DNA from: Collinsella sp.
GTDB lineage: Bacteria; Actinomycetota; Coriobacteriia; Coriobacteriales; Coriobacteriaceae
Direction: 5' to 3'
Assembly: GCA_019413955.1 (NCBI GenBank)
Contig: DXMX01000027.1
Coordinates: 1,832-22,379, forward strand
Length of the DNA: 20,548 bases
Shown: in pieces, positions 7,919 to 14,714 of the stretch
Numbering within the stretch: position 1 is the stretch's first letter
Layout: each line of letters opens with the position of its first letter
Translations under genes and position numbers: made by a program
Notes under the pieces: generated by a model
Databases searched by the model: none
What the model was told of the DNA's origin: nothing
The model's input: only the letters and a program-made list of their open reading frames with translations

Positions 7919-8448
7919 TAGGCGAGTTTGCGAGCGAGCTCTCGCACCTCTTCCAACTTGGGCGAGGAGACCATGCTGTCACGCTCGGTCATACCGCTGA
8001 TGGTGACAATGCCCTGGTCCTCCCACTTGCAGTACGCACAGGTTGACTTGTACATAGCGATCGCCGCATCATAGACGCCCTCGCTATGGCTATCGAGCAA
8101 AAGGGCCGTCTTGGTGAACGGGAAGCCCGTAGCACCGAAGGCATACAGGCGGTCGATGGCGGCCTTCTCCTGCGCAGTGATATCAAACCAGTAGATAGGC
8201 GAAGCGAAGACAACCATATCGGCGCCTTTCAGTGTCTCGAGCACACCGGCCATGTCGTCCTTCTGCACGCAGGCACCCTCATGGGCAAAGCAGTACTGAC
8301 ACCCCAGGCAACCAGCAATCTTCTTGCCGGCAACGCGGATGACCTCGACCGTATGGCCGGCCTCGCGCGCGGTCTCGGCAAACGCCTCGACCATGGTGTC
8401 GGTATTGGCGCCCTTGCGCGGGCTACCGCTCAATACAACGATATTCAT
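7918..8448 (-). CDS. Flavodoxin-fold NAD(P)H-dependent FMN reductase / iron-sulfur flavoprotein-like
   Basis: The 176-residue product has the FMN-reductase phosphate-binding loop SGSPRKGANTD (7-17) and the second flavin motif SPIYWF (83-88). In between, four cysteines (C47, C50, C53 and C60 in GCLGCQYCFAHEGAC) match the compact Cys motif of iron-sulfur flavoproteins in COG0655; more Cys occur in STCAYCKW near residue 137. It is a soluble redox enzyme that probably reduces quinones, nitro compounds or disulfides. The start codon (8446-8448) has AAGGAGGG upstream. It follows the HxlR regulator on the same strand with a 99-bp gap, consistent with redox-stress control by that regulator. Confidence 0.88.
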   Translation of the reverse strand: MNIVVLSGSPRKGANTDTMVEAFAETAREAGHTVEVIRVAGKKIAGCLGCQYCFAHEGACVQKDDMAGVLETLKGADMVVFASPIYWFDITAQEKAAIDRLYAFGATGFPFTKTALLLDSHSEGVYDAAIAMYKSTCAYCKWEDQGIVTISGMTERDSMVSSPKLEEVRELARKLA

Positions 8449-8513
8449 AGAAATCTCCCTCCTTCATGCCGCAGGCGCACGTTGATTCGGGACAGGTCTT
8501 CGTTAGCACCCTC

Positions 8514-8551
8514 GTAGCGGTTTTCCGCCCCCTAAGCAGAGCGTCCGCTAC
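8514..8551 (-). other. Possible stem-loop between the HxlR and flavodoxin genes
   Basis: GTAGCGG (8514-8520) and CCGCTAC (8545-8551) are perfect 7-bp inverted arms overlapping the regulator's stop codon. There is no T-run on the minus strand. It may be an intercistronic processing or attenuation element. Confidence 0.25.
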
Positions 8552-8871
8552 GAAACGACCGTCTTGTAATAAGCGCCGAAGTCTGCGAGCGAGTCCATGA
8601 TGGGCATCATCTGGCGGCCGAGCTCGGTAAGGCTATACTCAACGCGGGGAGGATTCTCGCCATAGTCATGGCGAAAGACCAGCCCATCATCCTCCATCTG
8701 CCGCAGGCTGTCGGTAAGCACCTTCTGAGAGATCCCCTCAAGGCTGCGGCGCAACTCGTTGAAACGCCAGGGGCGTACGCGCAAGTTACGGATAATGAGC
8801 AGCTTCCACTTGCCGCCAATGAGCGTTACCGCCGTTGCGACCGGACACTCCGGAAGCTCCTCTTTCGCCAT
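8548..8871 (-). CDS. HxlR-family winged-helix transcriptional regulator
   Basis: The 107-residue product is a complete HxlR domain: ECPVATAVTLIGGKWKLLII at the N-terminus, a helix-turn-helix (FNELRRSLEGISQKVLTDSL) and the wing (HDYGENPPRVEYSLTELG). Cys9 sits at the position of the redox-sensing Cys of YodB/HypR relatives, so a thiol or electrophile sensor is likely. The frame opens further upstream, but the ribosome site AAGGAGG (8887-8893) lies inside that extension. This fixes the start at ATG 8871, or the adjacent GTG at 8874. It precedes the flavodoxin gene and is divergent from the cupin gene; a palindrome between the two is its probable operator. Confidence 0.87.
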   Translation of the reverse strand: MAKEELPECPVATAVTLIGGKWKLLIIRNLRVRPWRFNELRRSLEGISQKVLTDSLRQMEDDGLVFRHDYGENPPRVEYSLTELGRQMMPIMDSLADFGAYYKTVVS

Positions 8872-8914
8872 CACGGGAGACCCGACCTCCTTGACCATAC
8901 CGGTTTCACAAAAA

Positions 8915-8942
8915 AGTACGCAGTTACAAATATGTGCGTACT
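8915..8942. promoter_or_regulatory. Probable HxlR operator
   Basis: AGTACGCA (8915-8922) and TGCGTACT (8935-8942) are perfect 8-bp inverted arms with a 12-bp AT-rich centre. It lies in the divergent promoter region, 44 bp before the HxlR start and just upstream of the cupin promoter. GTAC-containing dyads are typical of HxlR/YodB sites. Confidence 0.6.
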
Positions 8943-8947
8943 CGTAT

Positions 8948-8975
8948 TTGCATTCGCCTTCGCGTTGAATATAAC
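8948..8975 (+). promoter_or_regulatory. Promoter of the cupin gene
   Basis: TTGCAT (8948-8953) and TATAAC (8970-8975) have a 16-bp spacer. Transcription would begin near 8982, about 44 nt before the cupin start. The HxlR-type palindrome ends 6 bp upstream of the -35 element. Confidence 0.5.
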
Positions 8976-9025
8976 TCACGCAGGAGATGCCTGCAAGGTA
9001 CATCAACCCCAAGAGAGGAACCATT

Positions 9026-9379
9026 ATGGCTAATTATGCAAGGACCCACATCGGTAATGAGAGCCGTGTCGAGCTGCACGAAGTGCTCGGGCTTACCGGG
9101 GCAGAGGTGAGTGTCAACAATCTTCCCGCCGGCGCTGGCGTTCCGTTCGTCCATGCACACAAGGAAAACGAGGAAATCTATGGCGTGCTCGAAGGCGCCG
9201 GCTCGGTCACGATCGACGGTGAGGAAATCGAGCTTGCAGCCGGCGACTGGCTGCGCATTTCCCCCGCCGCACACCGTCAGTTCCGCGCCGCATCCGACTC
9301 GGGCATCACATACGTCTGCATTCAGGTCAAGCAGGGATCCCTTGATGCCTTCACAGCCGACGACGCTATCATGTTCTAA
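9026..9379 (+). CDS. Cupin-domain protein
   Basis: The 117-residue product is a single cupin barrel. The metal-binding pattern is visible: H43 and H45 in FVHAHKENEE, E49/E50, then the Gly-rich turn GEEIELAAGDW and H83 in SPAAHRQF. Such small cupins bind a divalent metal; enzymatic roles vary (dioxygenase, isomerase, quercetinase-like) and cannot be told here. ATG 9026 is preceded by AGAGAGGA; an upstream in-frame ATG at 8987 has no ribosome site. The gene is divergent from the HxlR regulator and probably controlled by it. Its stop overlaps the stop of the convergent TetR gene by 4 bp. Confidence 0.88.
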   Translation: MANYARTHIGNESRVELHEVLGLTGAEVSVNNLPAGAGVPFVHAHKENEEIYGVLEGAGSVTIDGEEIELAAGDWLRISPAAHRQFRAASDSGITYVCIQVKQGSLDAFTADDAIMF

Positions 9380-9933
9380 TTCGCGATCGGTGTGCAAGGG
9401 GCCGATACCGCCCGCATGCCCCCTTCGGAATAGGTGCTGAGCAGCTCCTGGGCGTGGGCGAACTCGGGCCCTCGCCTCCAACCGAGCAGGCGGTTGACCG
9501 CGAGATTTCCCTGGACGTTGTGGACGAAGAGCAGATAGGCGTCCTCGCGCGAAAGCCCGGTTTTCTCCATGATCGCGGGAACCATCTGCTCAGCGCCGCG
9601 CTCGACGACGCGCTGTGCCACCCGGGCGTATGCGTCGTCATCCGAGTAGAGCAGATAATAGTCATCGTTTGCCGGCGGGCGCTGGCAGAGGGCCCCCGCC
9701 CCCGTTCCCTCGAGTGGGGGCGCCGCCGCCAGGGCCTCGTCAATAAGCGCGTCGAGCAGCGCGAACTTGTCCTCGTAGTGCAAATAGAACGTGCCGCGGT
9801 TGATATCGGCGCAGCGGCAGATATCCGCCACCGTCATCTTCGCGAAGCCGACCTCGGCCAGCAGCGCAAAGAACGCCTCCCGTATGACCGAGAGCGTATA
9901 GCGTCGGCGACGATCGATCTTCCCCGATTCCAT
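9376..9933 (-). CDS. TetR/AcrR-family transcriptional regulator
   Basis: The 185-residue product has a classic TetR N-terminal helix-turn-helix: RRYTLSVIREAFFALLAEVG, MTVADICRCADI and NRGTFYLHYEDK (residues 11-56). The C-terminal ligand domain is all-helical and not assignable to a known ligand class. The start is ATG 9931-9933 with GGAGGGG a few bases before; an upstream TTG at 9960 is not credible. It is divergent from the sirtuin-like operon, with 143 bp between the two starts, so that operon is its most likely target. Confidence 0.9.
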   Translation of the reverse strand: MESGKIDRRRRYTLSVIREAFFALLAEVGFAKMTVADICRCADINRGTFYLHYEDKFALLDALIDEALAAAPPLEGTGAGALCQRPPANDDYYLLYSDDDAYARVAQRVVERGAEQMVPAIMEKTGLSREDAYLLFVHNVQGNLAVNRLLGWRRGPEFAHAQELLSTYSEGGMRAVSAPCTPIAN

Positions 9934-9998
9934 GGCCCCTCCAATTGCAGCGCTCAACAATATCCTGAAGCCGCCCGTTTATCGACAGCAGCTCGAAA

Positions 9999-10056
9999 CT
10001 GTTCATTGCTCTGACGCAAATCAACATTGATACTTTTTATAGACACCTGTTCATTG
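9999..10056. promoter_or_regulatory. Sirtuin operon promoter with paired direct repeat, probable TetR operator
   Basis: CTGTTCATTG occurs exactly at 9999-10008 and 10047-10056. Between the copies lies a candidate promoter for the plus strand: TTGCTC (10006-10011), a 17-bp spacer and GATACT (10029-10034). The first repeat overlaps the -35 element and the second lies just after the predicted transcription start, a layout suited to repression by the divergent TetR protein. The repeats are direct rather than palindromic, so the operator call is tentative. Confidence 0.4.
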
Positions 10057-10076
10057 TAGTTGAAAGAGAGTATCAA

Positions 10077-11042
10077 GTGACTCTATACGAGCAGCTCGTT
10101 GTCGAGCTCACCAACCAATCGTTTTCCCATCAGGCCGCCTACCGCACCGGCGGCACGCCCTATGAGCTGAGCGCCCGCGAGCCCGAGCCCTACGACCAGC
10201 AAATCGAAACGTTCGCCCGCATGATCGAGGAAGCCGATTGCGTGCTGGTGGGCGGGGCCTCCGGGCTCTCCGCGGCAGGCGGCGGCGACTTCTACTACGA
10301 GGACAACGCGACCTATCGCAGGCATTTCGGCAAATTCGCCGAGCGCTACGGTTTCAGGGGCGCTTTCGAGGGGTCGCTCTACCGCTGGCCCACTGCCGAG
10401 GCGCGCTGGGGATACCTCGCCACCTTCCTCGATACCACGCTCAACGCCCCGCTGCGCAAGCCCTACAAGGACCTCGACGCCATTCTTACCGAAAAAGACT
10501 TCTTCGTTCTCACCACCAACCAGGACACGCAGTTCATGAAAATCTACCCCTGGGAGAAGGTGGCCGAGATCCAAGGCGACCACCGCTTCTTCCAGTGCTC
10601 CCACTGTTGCACCGACGAGGTGTGGGACGCGGTCGAGCCGGTCTCCCGCATGGCAGAGGCCATGGGAGACGGCCTTGAGGTTCCGACAGAGCTCGTGCCG
10701 CGCTGCCCGCACTGCGGGGCAGAGGCGTTCCCCTGGGTTCGCGGCTACGGCAACTTCCTGCAGGGCGCGCTCTACGAGGAGCAGTACCACAAGGTGTCCG
10801 ACTGGCTCGATGCGCACGCGCGGCAGAAGATTCTCTTCTTTGAGCTGGGCGTGGGCCGCATGACACCCGCGTTTATCCAGGAGCCGTTCTGGGCCCTCAC
10901 GGCGCAGTTGCCGCAGGCTAGCTACATCGCCGTGAACAACAAGACGCAGTTTCTCCCCCGCGCGATCGAGGATCGAGGGCTCGCCGTTCGCGCCGACATC
11001 GCCAACGTGCTCGCCGACGTGCGCAAGACGCTGGGGAGATAG
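10077..11042 (+). CDS. Sirtuin-family protein, SirTM-like (paralogue A)
   Basis: The 321-residue product is the first of three related genes. It has a Rossmann NAD-binding signature GGASGLSAAGG (59-69), the ribose-side motif TTNQDTQ (146-152), IQGD (165-168), a zinc module with Cys174/177/178 and Cys210/213 (CSHCC and CPHCG), and ELGVG (256-260). This combination (QGD instead of the catalytic HG of deacylases; KDFFVLTTNQD; ELGVGRMTPAFI) matches class M sirtuins (SirTM). Known SirTM enzymes ADP-ribosylate lipoylated GcvH-L. A 50-residue N-terminal extension precedes the Rossmann fold. The start is GTG 10077 with GAAAGAGAG upstream. It is followed after 3 bp by paralogue B. I infer NAD-dependent ADP-ribosyl transfer in the cytoplasm; the substrate is unknown because no GcvH-L or macrodomain gene is nearby. 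Confidence 0.85.
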   Translation: MTLYEQLVVELTNQSFSHQAAYRTGGTPYELSAREPEPYDQQIETFARMIEEADCVLVGGASGLSAAGGGDFYYEDNATYRRHFGKFAERYGFRGAFEGSLYRWPTAEARWGYLATFLDTTLNAPLRKPYKDLDAILTEKDFFVLTTNQDTQFMKIYPWEKVAEIQGDHRFFQCSHCCTDEVWDAVEPVSRMAEAMGDGLEVPTELVPRCPHCGAEAFPWVRGYGNFLQGALYEEQYHKVSDWLDAHARQKILFFELGVGRMTPAFIQEPFWALTAQLPQASYIAVNNKTQFLPRAIEDRGLAVRADIANVLADVRKTLGR

Positions 11043-11045
11043 CGC

Positions 11046-11744
11046 ATGGAAACGGTAAAAGCGGTTCGTATCGGCCAGGTACTTGTCGAGGCTGATCTTG
11101 TCATCATCGGCGCCAGCAACGGGCTCGACATGGCGGAGGGGCTCAACCTCTTCCGCGCCGACGCTCATTTCCGAGAGACGTACGGGGACCTCGCTCAGGC
11201 CGACGGCATCGGCTGCATACTGCAGGGGCTCGCCTCTCCGGATGCAAACGTGCGACGCCGATGGGTCGAGCGGTTCCATCAAAAGGAGTATGTCGAGTAT
11301 GAGCCCAGCCCGCTCATGAACGGGCTGTGGCATCTTACGGAGCACGCCGACACCTTCGTGATCACATGCAATATTGATGGGCACTTCGCACGTGCAGGGT
11401 TCAACGAGAACCGCGTACTCGAGACGGAGGGAAGCACGCGCACGTCAATCGACGAGCGGCGTCTCGCCCATCCAGATGCCCTCGCCATGGCACAGCTCGA
11501 AGAGCTCGAGCGCCTCGTGTGCACCCATCTCAATGGCAGGGTCGCCATCCTCGAACTTGGCGTGGGACCGCGCAACGGCGTCATAAAGCGCATGCTCGCC
11601 CAGATCGCGAGCGCCTGCGAGCACGTCACCTACATCGTGTTCAACTACAACCAGGCCCTGGCGCCCGATGCATCGTGCGAGACGATTCTCGTTGACGGCG
11701 ATATGGCCCCGGCTTTCGAGGAGATCGCCCGATGCCGTCTCTAG
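11046..11744 (+). CDS. Degenerate SirTM-like sirtuin without zinc module (paralogue B)
   Basis: The 232-residue product aligns by eye with its two neighbours: VIIGASNGLDMAEGLNLF (19-36) for the Rossmann loop, ITCNIDGHFARAGFNENRV (106-124) for the SirTM segment around TTNVDHQF, ETEGS (126-130) and LELGVGPRNG (169-178). The part between about 130 and 165 lacks the CxxC pairs, so the zinc-binding insertion is gone, which explains the short length. The Gln of QGD is replaced by Glu129. It may therefore be catalytically altered, or a regulatory partner of A or C. The ATG at 11046 has GGGGAG ending 7 nt upstream within the end of gene A. Its last 13 bases overlap the start of gene C, implying translational coupling. 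The frame is intact, so it is not an obvious pseudogene. Confidence 0.8.
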   Translation: METVKAVRIGQVLVEADLVIIGASNGLDMAEGLNLFRADAHFRETYGDLAQADGIGCILQGLASPDANVRRRWVERFHQKEYVEYEPSPLMNGLWHLTEHADTFVITCNIDGHFARAGFNENRVLETEGSTRTSIDERRLAHPDALAMAQLEELERLVCTHLNGRVAILELGVGPRNGVIKRMLAQIASACEHVTYIVFNYNQALAPDASCETILVDGDMAPAFEEIARCRL

Positions 11745-12580
11745 AAAGAAAAGCAAGGAGGCTTCGAGGCCTTATCGCCGATGCCGACGCCATCATTGTC
11801 GGCATCGGCTCGGGCATGTCGAGCGCCGCCGGGTTCAACCATTACAACCATGCGGGTATGACGCGTGCCGGAATGGCGGACTGGCAGCAAGCCTTTGGCT
11901 TCAAGAGTCTTTTTGACGGCTTTTACCACCTCTACCCCAGCCTCGAGCAGCAATGGGCCTACTACGCGCGATACATCGACTTCATGCTACGCGACCCGGC
12001 CTCGCAGCCCTATCTCGACCTGCGATCGCTCATCAGCCATAAGGACTACTTCATCCTGAGCACCAATGTGGACACCCAGGTCGAAAAGACGTTTCCCACC
12101 GAGAGGACCTGCAACTATCAGGGAAGCTTCGCGCACCTTCAGTGCAAGCAGCCATGCTGCGACGAGCTCTTCGACGCGAGTCCCTACGTCGAGCGTATGC
12201 TCGTGGGCATGACGGGGTTCGAGATCCGCAGCGAGGATGTCCCCCGATGCCCGCACTGCGGCTGGCAGCTTGTGCCGTGGGTGCGCGATAACACATTTCT
12301 GCAGGGCGCGGCCTGGCGCGAGAGCATCGAACGATATGAGCGCTTCGTGCGCGAGCGCAGCGATTGCCGCGTGCTGTTGCTGGAACTTGGCGTGGGCGAA
12401 ATGACCCCCGGTATCATCACGCTCCCATTCTGGAGCATGACCGCAAAGCTGCCGGATGCGCACCTGCTGAGCGTAAACATCTCGGGCGACTCGGCCCCGT
12501 TGCAGCTTGGAAGCAAGGCAGAGGCGATCCAGGCAGACTTGGGCGCCTTGCTCTCGGCGGCGCGGACAGGTAACGAGTAA
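11732..12580 (+). CDS. Sirtuin-family protein, SirTM-like (paralogue C)
   Basis: The 282-residue product is the most canonical SirTM relative here: GIGSGMSSAAGFNHYN (24-39), FGFKSLFDGFYHLYPSLEQQ (55-74), KDYFILSTNVDTQ (104-116), YQGSF (129-133), zinc ligands Cys138, Cys142/143, Cys173 and Cys176, and LELGVGEMTPGIITLPFW (217-234). The family's QGDYG is QGSFA here. Known SirTM proteins transfer ADP-ribose from NAD to a lipoyl carrier protein, reversed by a co-operonic macrodomain hydrolase; neither partner is visible. The start overlaps paralogue B by 13 bp, with GAGGAG in front. No clear terminator follows before the convergent CMD-cupin gene. Assignment to SirTM is strong; activity and target are inferred. 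Confidence 0.87.
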   Translation: MPSLERKARRLRGLIADADAIIVGIGSGMSSAAGFNHYNHAGMTRAGMADWQQAFGFKSLFDGFYHLYPSLEQQWAYYARYIDFMLRDPASQPYLDLRSLISHKDYFILSTNVDTQVEKTFPTERTCNYQGSFAHLQCKQPCCDELFDASPYVERMLVGMTGFEIRSEDVPRCPHCGWQLVPWVRDNTFLQGAAWRESIERYERFVRERSDCRVLLLELGVGEMTPGIITLPFWSMTAKLPDAHLLSVNISGDSAPLQLGSKAEAIQADLGALLSAARTGNE

Positions 12581-12658
12581 CGTGGCGAGGCTTTTGCGCT
12601 TTCATCAGCCCGGACATCACGCCCATAAAAGCGATGGCTCTGATTCGGGTGTCAAAGT

Positions 12659-13423
12659 TTAAGCCTCCTTGTCAGTCGCTGTAAGGTATTCCTCGTCGTC
12701 CACGGGCTCCAACCACTCGTTGGAGGTCTCCTCACCCGGAACCTCCAGCGCGAGATGGGAGAACCAGCTGTCGGGCGCGGCTCCGTGCCAATGCTTTACG
12801 CCCGCGGGAATATTTACTACATCGCCAGGGCACAGCTCCTGTGCCGGTTTGCCCCATTCCTGATAAAACCCTCGACCAGCCACGCAGACGAGGATCTGCC
12901 CGCCGTCGCTTTTGGCGCGATGGACGTGCCAGTTGTTGCGGCAGCCGGGCTCAAACGTCACGTTGTAGACGCCGACCTGAGCGGTGGAAAGGGGCGCGAG
13001 GTAGCTTTGCCCGATAAAGTACTTCGCAAATGCGTCGTTGGGGGCGCCGATAGGAAAGGCCATCTCGTTTTGGTGCTCAGCTCTTGCGTCGGCGGCGTCG
13101 CCATCCGCCCAAACCTCCTTCGCCATGCGAAAGGCCGCCCACGCCTTGGGCCATCCCGCGTAAAACGCCGCATGCGTAAGGATCTCCGCTATCTCCATCC
13201 TGGTCACGCCGTTGTTCTTCGCGGACATCAGATGATATTGGAACGAAGAGTCCGTCAGTCCCTGCGACATCAGGGCCACCACTGTCACGATGCTACGGTC
13301 CCGCAGGGAGAGCTCGCCCTCCCGGCTCCACACCTCTCCGAACAGCACATCGTCGTTGAGCTGTGCGAACTTGGGGGCGAACTCCCCCAGGGCATCTCTG
13401 CCTGCCGTCTGCTTAATTGCCAT
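12659..13423 (-). CDS. Carboxymuconolactone decarboxylase-cupin fusion protein
   Basis: The 254-residue product has two domains. Residues about 20-105 form a carboxymuconolactone decarboxylase/AhpD-like helical domain (ELSLRDRSIVTVVALMSQG ... EIAEILTHAAFYAGWPKA) without the CxxC pair of peroxidase-active AhpD. Residues about 145-240 form a cupin with metal ligands in NNWHVHRAKSDGGQ and the late His of VKHWHGAAPDSWFSH. Such fusions occur with MerR-controlled oxidoreductase clusters and are thought to act in aldehyde or electrophile detoxification; the exact reaction is unknown. The start is ATG 13421-13423 with AGGAGG about 10 nt upstream; an earlier in-frame start at 13456 lacks support. Control by the divergent MerR gene is likely, as the MerR-type promoter at 13630-13660 points this way. 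Confidence 0.88.
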   Translation of the reverse strand: MAIKQTAGRDALGEFAPKFAQLNDDVLFGEVWSREGELSLRDRSIVTVVALMSQGLTDSSFQYHLMSAKNNGVTRMEIAEILTHAAFYAGWPKAWAAFRMAKEVWADGDAADARAEHQNEMAFPIGAPNDAFAKYFIGQSYLAPLSTAQVGVYNVTFEPGCRNNWHVHRAKSDGGQILVCVAGRGFYQEWGKPAQELCPGDVVNIPAGVKHWHGAAPDSWFSHLALEVPGEETSNEWLEPVDDEEYLTATDKEA

Positions 13424-13487
13424 GATCGATTTCCTCCTATCGATGGTTCTGGACACGAATCCGTCTCCACGCGGCTAAGTAGCCCGC

Positions 13488-13586
13488 CTAGATTCCCATG
13501 CCCATTTGTCGCGCTTGCTCAAGAGCGGGATGCCCGGAGATATCGCCCACGCCGTTCACGCCGCCGGCGAAAACCGTTTTGCCCAT
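13488..13586 (-). CDS. Small open frame in the CMD-cupin leader (32 aa), function unknown
   Basis: Between the MerR-type promoter and the CMD-cupin gene, an ATG at 13584-13586 with GGGGTGG upstream opens a 32-codon frame (MGKTVFAGGVNGVG... ending in QMGMGI). Composition and codon use look coding. The segment GKTVFAGG recalls flavin- or NAD-binding loops, so it could be the relic of an oxidoreductase gene. It may also be a leader peptide. Downstream starts lie 65 bp away. Confidence 0.35.
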   Translation of the reverse strand: MGKTVFAGGVNGVGDISGHPALEQARQMGMGI

Positions 13587-13629
13587 TACGGACCACCCCT
13601 TGCGCTACCGATTTGTATTGACGAGAATG

Positions 13630-13660
13630 AAGGTAATACCTAAACCTGACTTTAGGTCAA
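13630..13660 (-). promoter_or_regulatory. MerR-type promoter with 19-bp spacer and central dyad
   Basis: On the minus strand, TTGACC (complement of 13655-13660) and TACCTT (complement of 13630-13635) are separated by exactly 19 bp. The spacer holds the dyad ACCTAAA-N6-TTTAGGT (13638-13657). This long spacer with an embedded palindrome is the hallmark of MerR-activated promoters, in which the regulator twists DNA to realign the two elements. It drives the CMD-cupin unit and lies 35 bp from the MerR start. Confidence 0.8.
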
Positions 13661-13691
13661 GGAATGAAGTCGAGATTTATTCGAAGGAGCC

Positions 13692-14132
13692 ATGTACACA
13701 ATCGGACAGGTGGCGGAGATGTTCGGTCTGCCTGCCTCAACGCTGCGGTACTACGACAAGCAGGGATTGTTCCCGGGGCTGGAGCGGACGTCCGGCATTC
13801 GCCGATTCGGCGATACGGAACTCGAGGCGCTTCGGGTCATCGAATGCCTGAAGAAGGCGGGAATGGAGATCAAGGACATCCGACTGTTCATGGAATGGTG
13901 CGCAGAGGGGCCATCGACCTACCCCAAGCGCAAGGCCATGTTCGAGGAGCGGAAGGCCCACATGGAGTCGGAGATCGCGAAGATGAACCGTGCCCTGGAC
14001 ATGTTGAAGTTCAAATGCTGGTACTACGAGCAGCTGAATCAAGGCGATAACGAGACTGAACTGAAAGCGCTGATTCCCGATGATTTGCCGGAAGAGATCA
14101 AAGATGTCTACGAGAACGCCCACGCTCGATAA
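13692..14132 (+). CDS. MerR-family transcriptional regulator
   Basis: The 146-residue product has the MerR helix-turn-helix and wing at the N-terminus (MYTIGQVAEMFGLPASTLRY, then GIRRFGDTELEALRVIECLK), a long dimerisation coiled coil (about 75-115) and a short C-terminal tail. It resembles the aldehyde/electrophile-responsive group (AdhR/YfmP-like) rather than the metal sensors, which have paired C-terminal Cys; only one Cys (FKCWYY) is present here. ATG 13692 is preceded by GAAGGAG at 5 nt. It is divergent from the CMD-cupin gene and the dyad at 13638-13657 is its probable binding site, also suited to autoregulation. Confidence 0.92.
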   Translation: MYTIGQVAEMFGLPASTLRYYDKQGLFPGLERTSGIRRFGDTELEALRVIECLKKAGMEIKDIRLFMEWCAEGPSTYPKRKAMFEERKAHMESEIAKMNRALDMLKFKCWYYEQLNQGDNETELKALIPDDLPEEIKDVYENAHAR

Positions 14133-14184
14133 AGCCGTTCGCTATCCATGGGGCTCCGGCAAGGAGCTCTTTCCGAACAGAACG

Positions 14185-14215
14185 AAAAAAGCCCCCGAAC
14201 CAAAGGTCCGGAGGC
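14185..14215 (-). terminator. Rho-independent terminator (minus strand)
   Basis: Read on the minus strand, GCCTCCGGACC-TTT-GGTTCGGGGGC pairs fully with two G-U wobbles and is followed by TTTTTT (A-run at 14185-14190 on the plus strand). On the plus strand the same stem has two real mismatches, so it terminates minus-strand transcripts. It follows the short gene tail at 14233-14274 by 17 nt. Confidence 0.75.
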
Positions 14216-14232
14216 TATTATTTCCGCTATTC

Positions 14233-14274
14233 TCACTCGACAATAGGAGCCACTGGCCAAAAGCCTGTCAACAT
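14233..14274 (-). pseudogene. Orphan C-terminal gene tail
   Basis: A minus-strand frame reads MLTGFWPVAPIVE then stop, followed by the terminator at the spacing expected of a gene end. Upstream the frame closes after a few more codons, so this looks like the tail of a gene whose body has been lost. The product is not recognised. The bases around the stop (GAGTGAGAATAG) resemble a guaA 3' end with TGG changed to TGA. Confidence 0.25.
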
Positions 14275-14374
14275 CACAACAAGTTCTCAATCTGTCGATT
14301 CTACGTGAGGCAATGATCATCATTTGATACCCGCGCTGTTTGCGCACTAGGAAGCAAAGGAATCTGGCCACCAC

Positions 14375-14713
14375 TCAAATAAGATCACCGCCATCTTGCA
14401 TAAACGACGCCATGTTAAGGTGCCTGACGCCATCCCTCTCCTGCAATAGAGGATCAAGCGTAAACAAGTAGCGCGGATACCCATCCCTGATGTGGCCGAA
14501 CGGCCTGTACTCGCGCTCCTCGACGCCTCTGTCGGCAATCGACATAGAGACCTGGATGTAGGCGTAAGCATTGCGCCTACGAGCGATGAAGTCACACTCG
14601 AGCTTCCCAATACGGCCCACAGAAAGCTCGTACCCGCGCGGTGCAAGATAGAGGTAGATCTTCACGTCGGTATATACGCAAGATGCACCCCTTTTTCTCA
14701 GCGTCCATTTCAT
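14375..14713 (-). pseudogene. C-terminal fragment of a DUF4143-type AAA ATPase
   Basis: The last ~95 residues of this 112-codon frame match the C-terminal DUF4143 region of ATPases of the AAA/DUF4143 group: LYLAPRGYELSVGRIGKLEC, DFIARRRNAYAYIQVSMSI, then the REYRPFGHIRDGYPRYLFTL block. The EIDFVA-like nuclease-fold motif is present as ECDFIA. The N-terminal ATPase half (about 300 residues, with the Walker motifs) is missing. Homology stops near 14665, and about 50 bp further the sequence runs into the 12-bp repeat AGTTATGGGGGT. It is a truncated remnant, the third ATPase of this general kind in the window. Confidence 0.75.
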
Positions 14714-14714
14714 C

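Noticed and set aside
8872..9024. Longer HxlR protein starting at 9024 or 8898
   Set aside because: The ribosome site AAGGAGG lies inside the extension, and the HxlR fold begins right after ATG 8871.
10238..10678. Arg-rich frames overlapping the sirtuin, topoisomerase and other GC-rich genes
   Set aside because: They are shadows of real genes caused by high GC content; none has its own translation signals.
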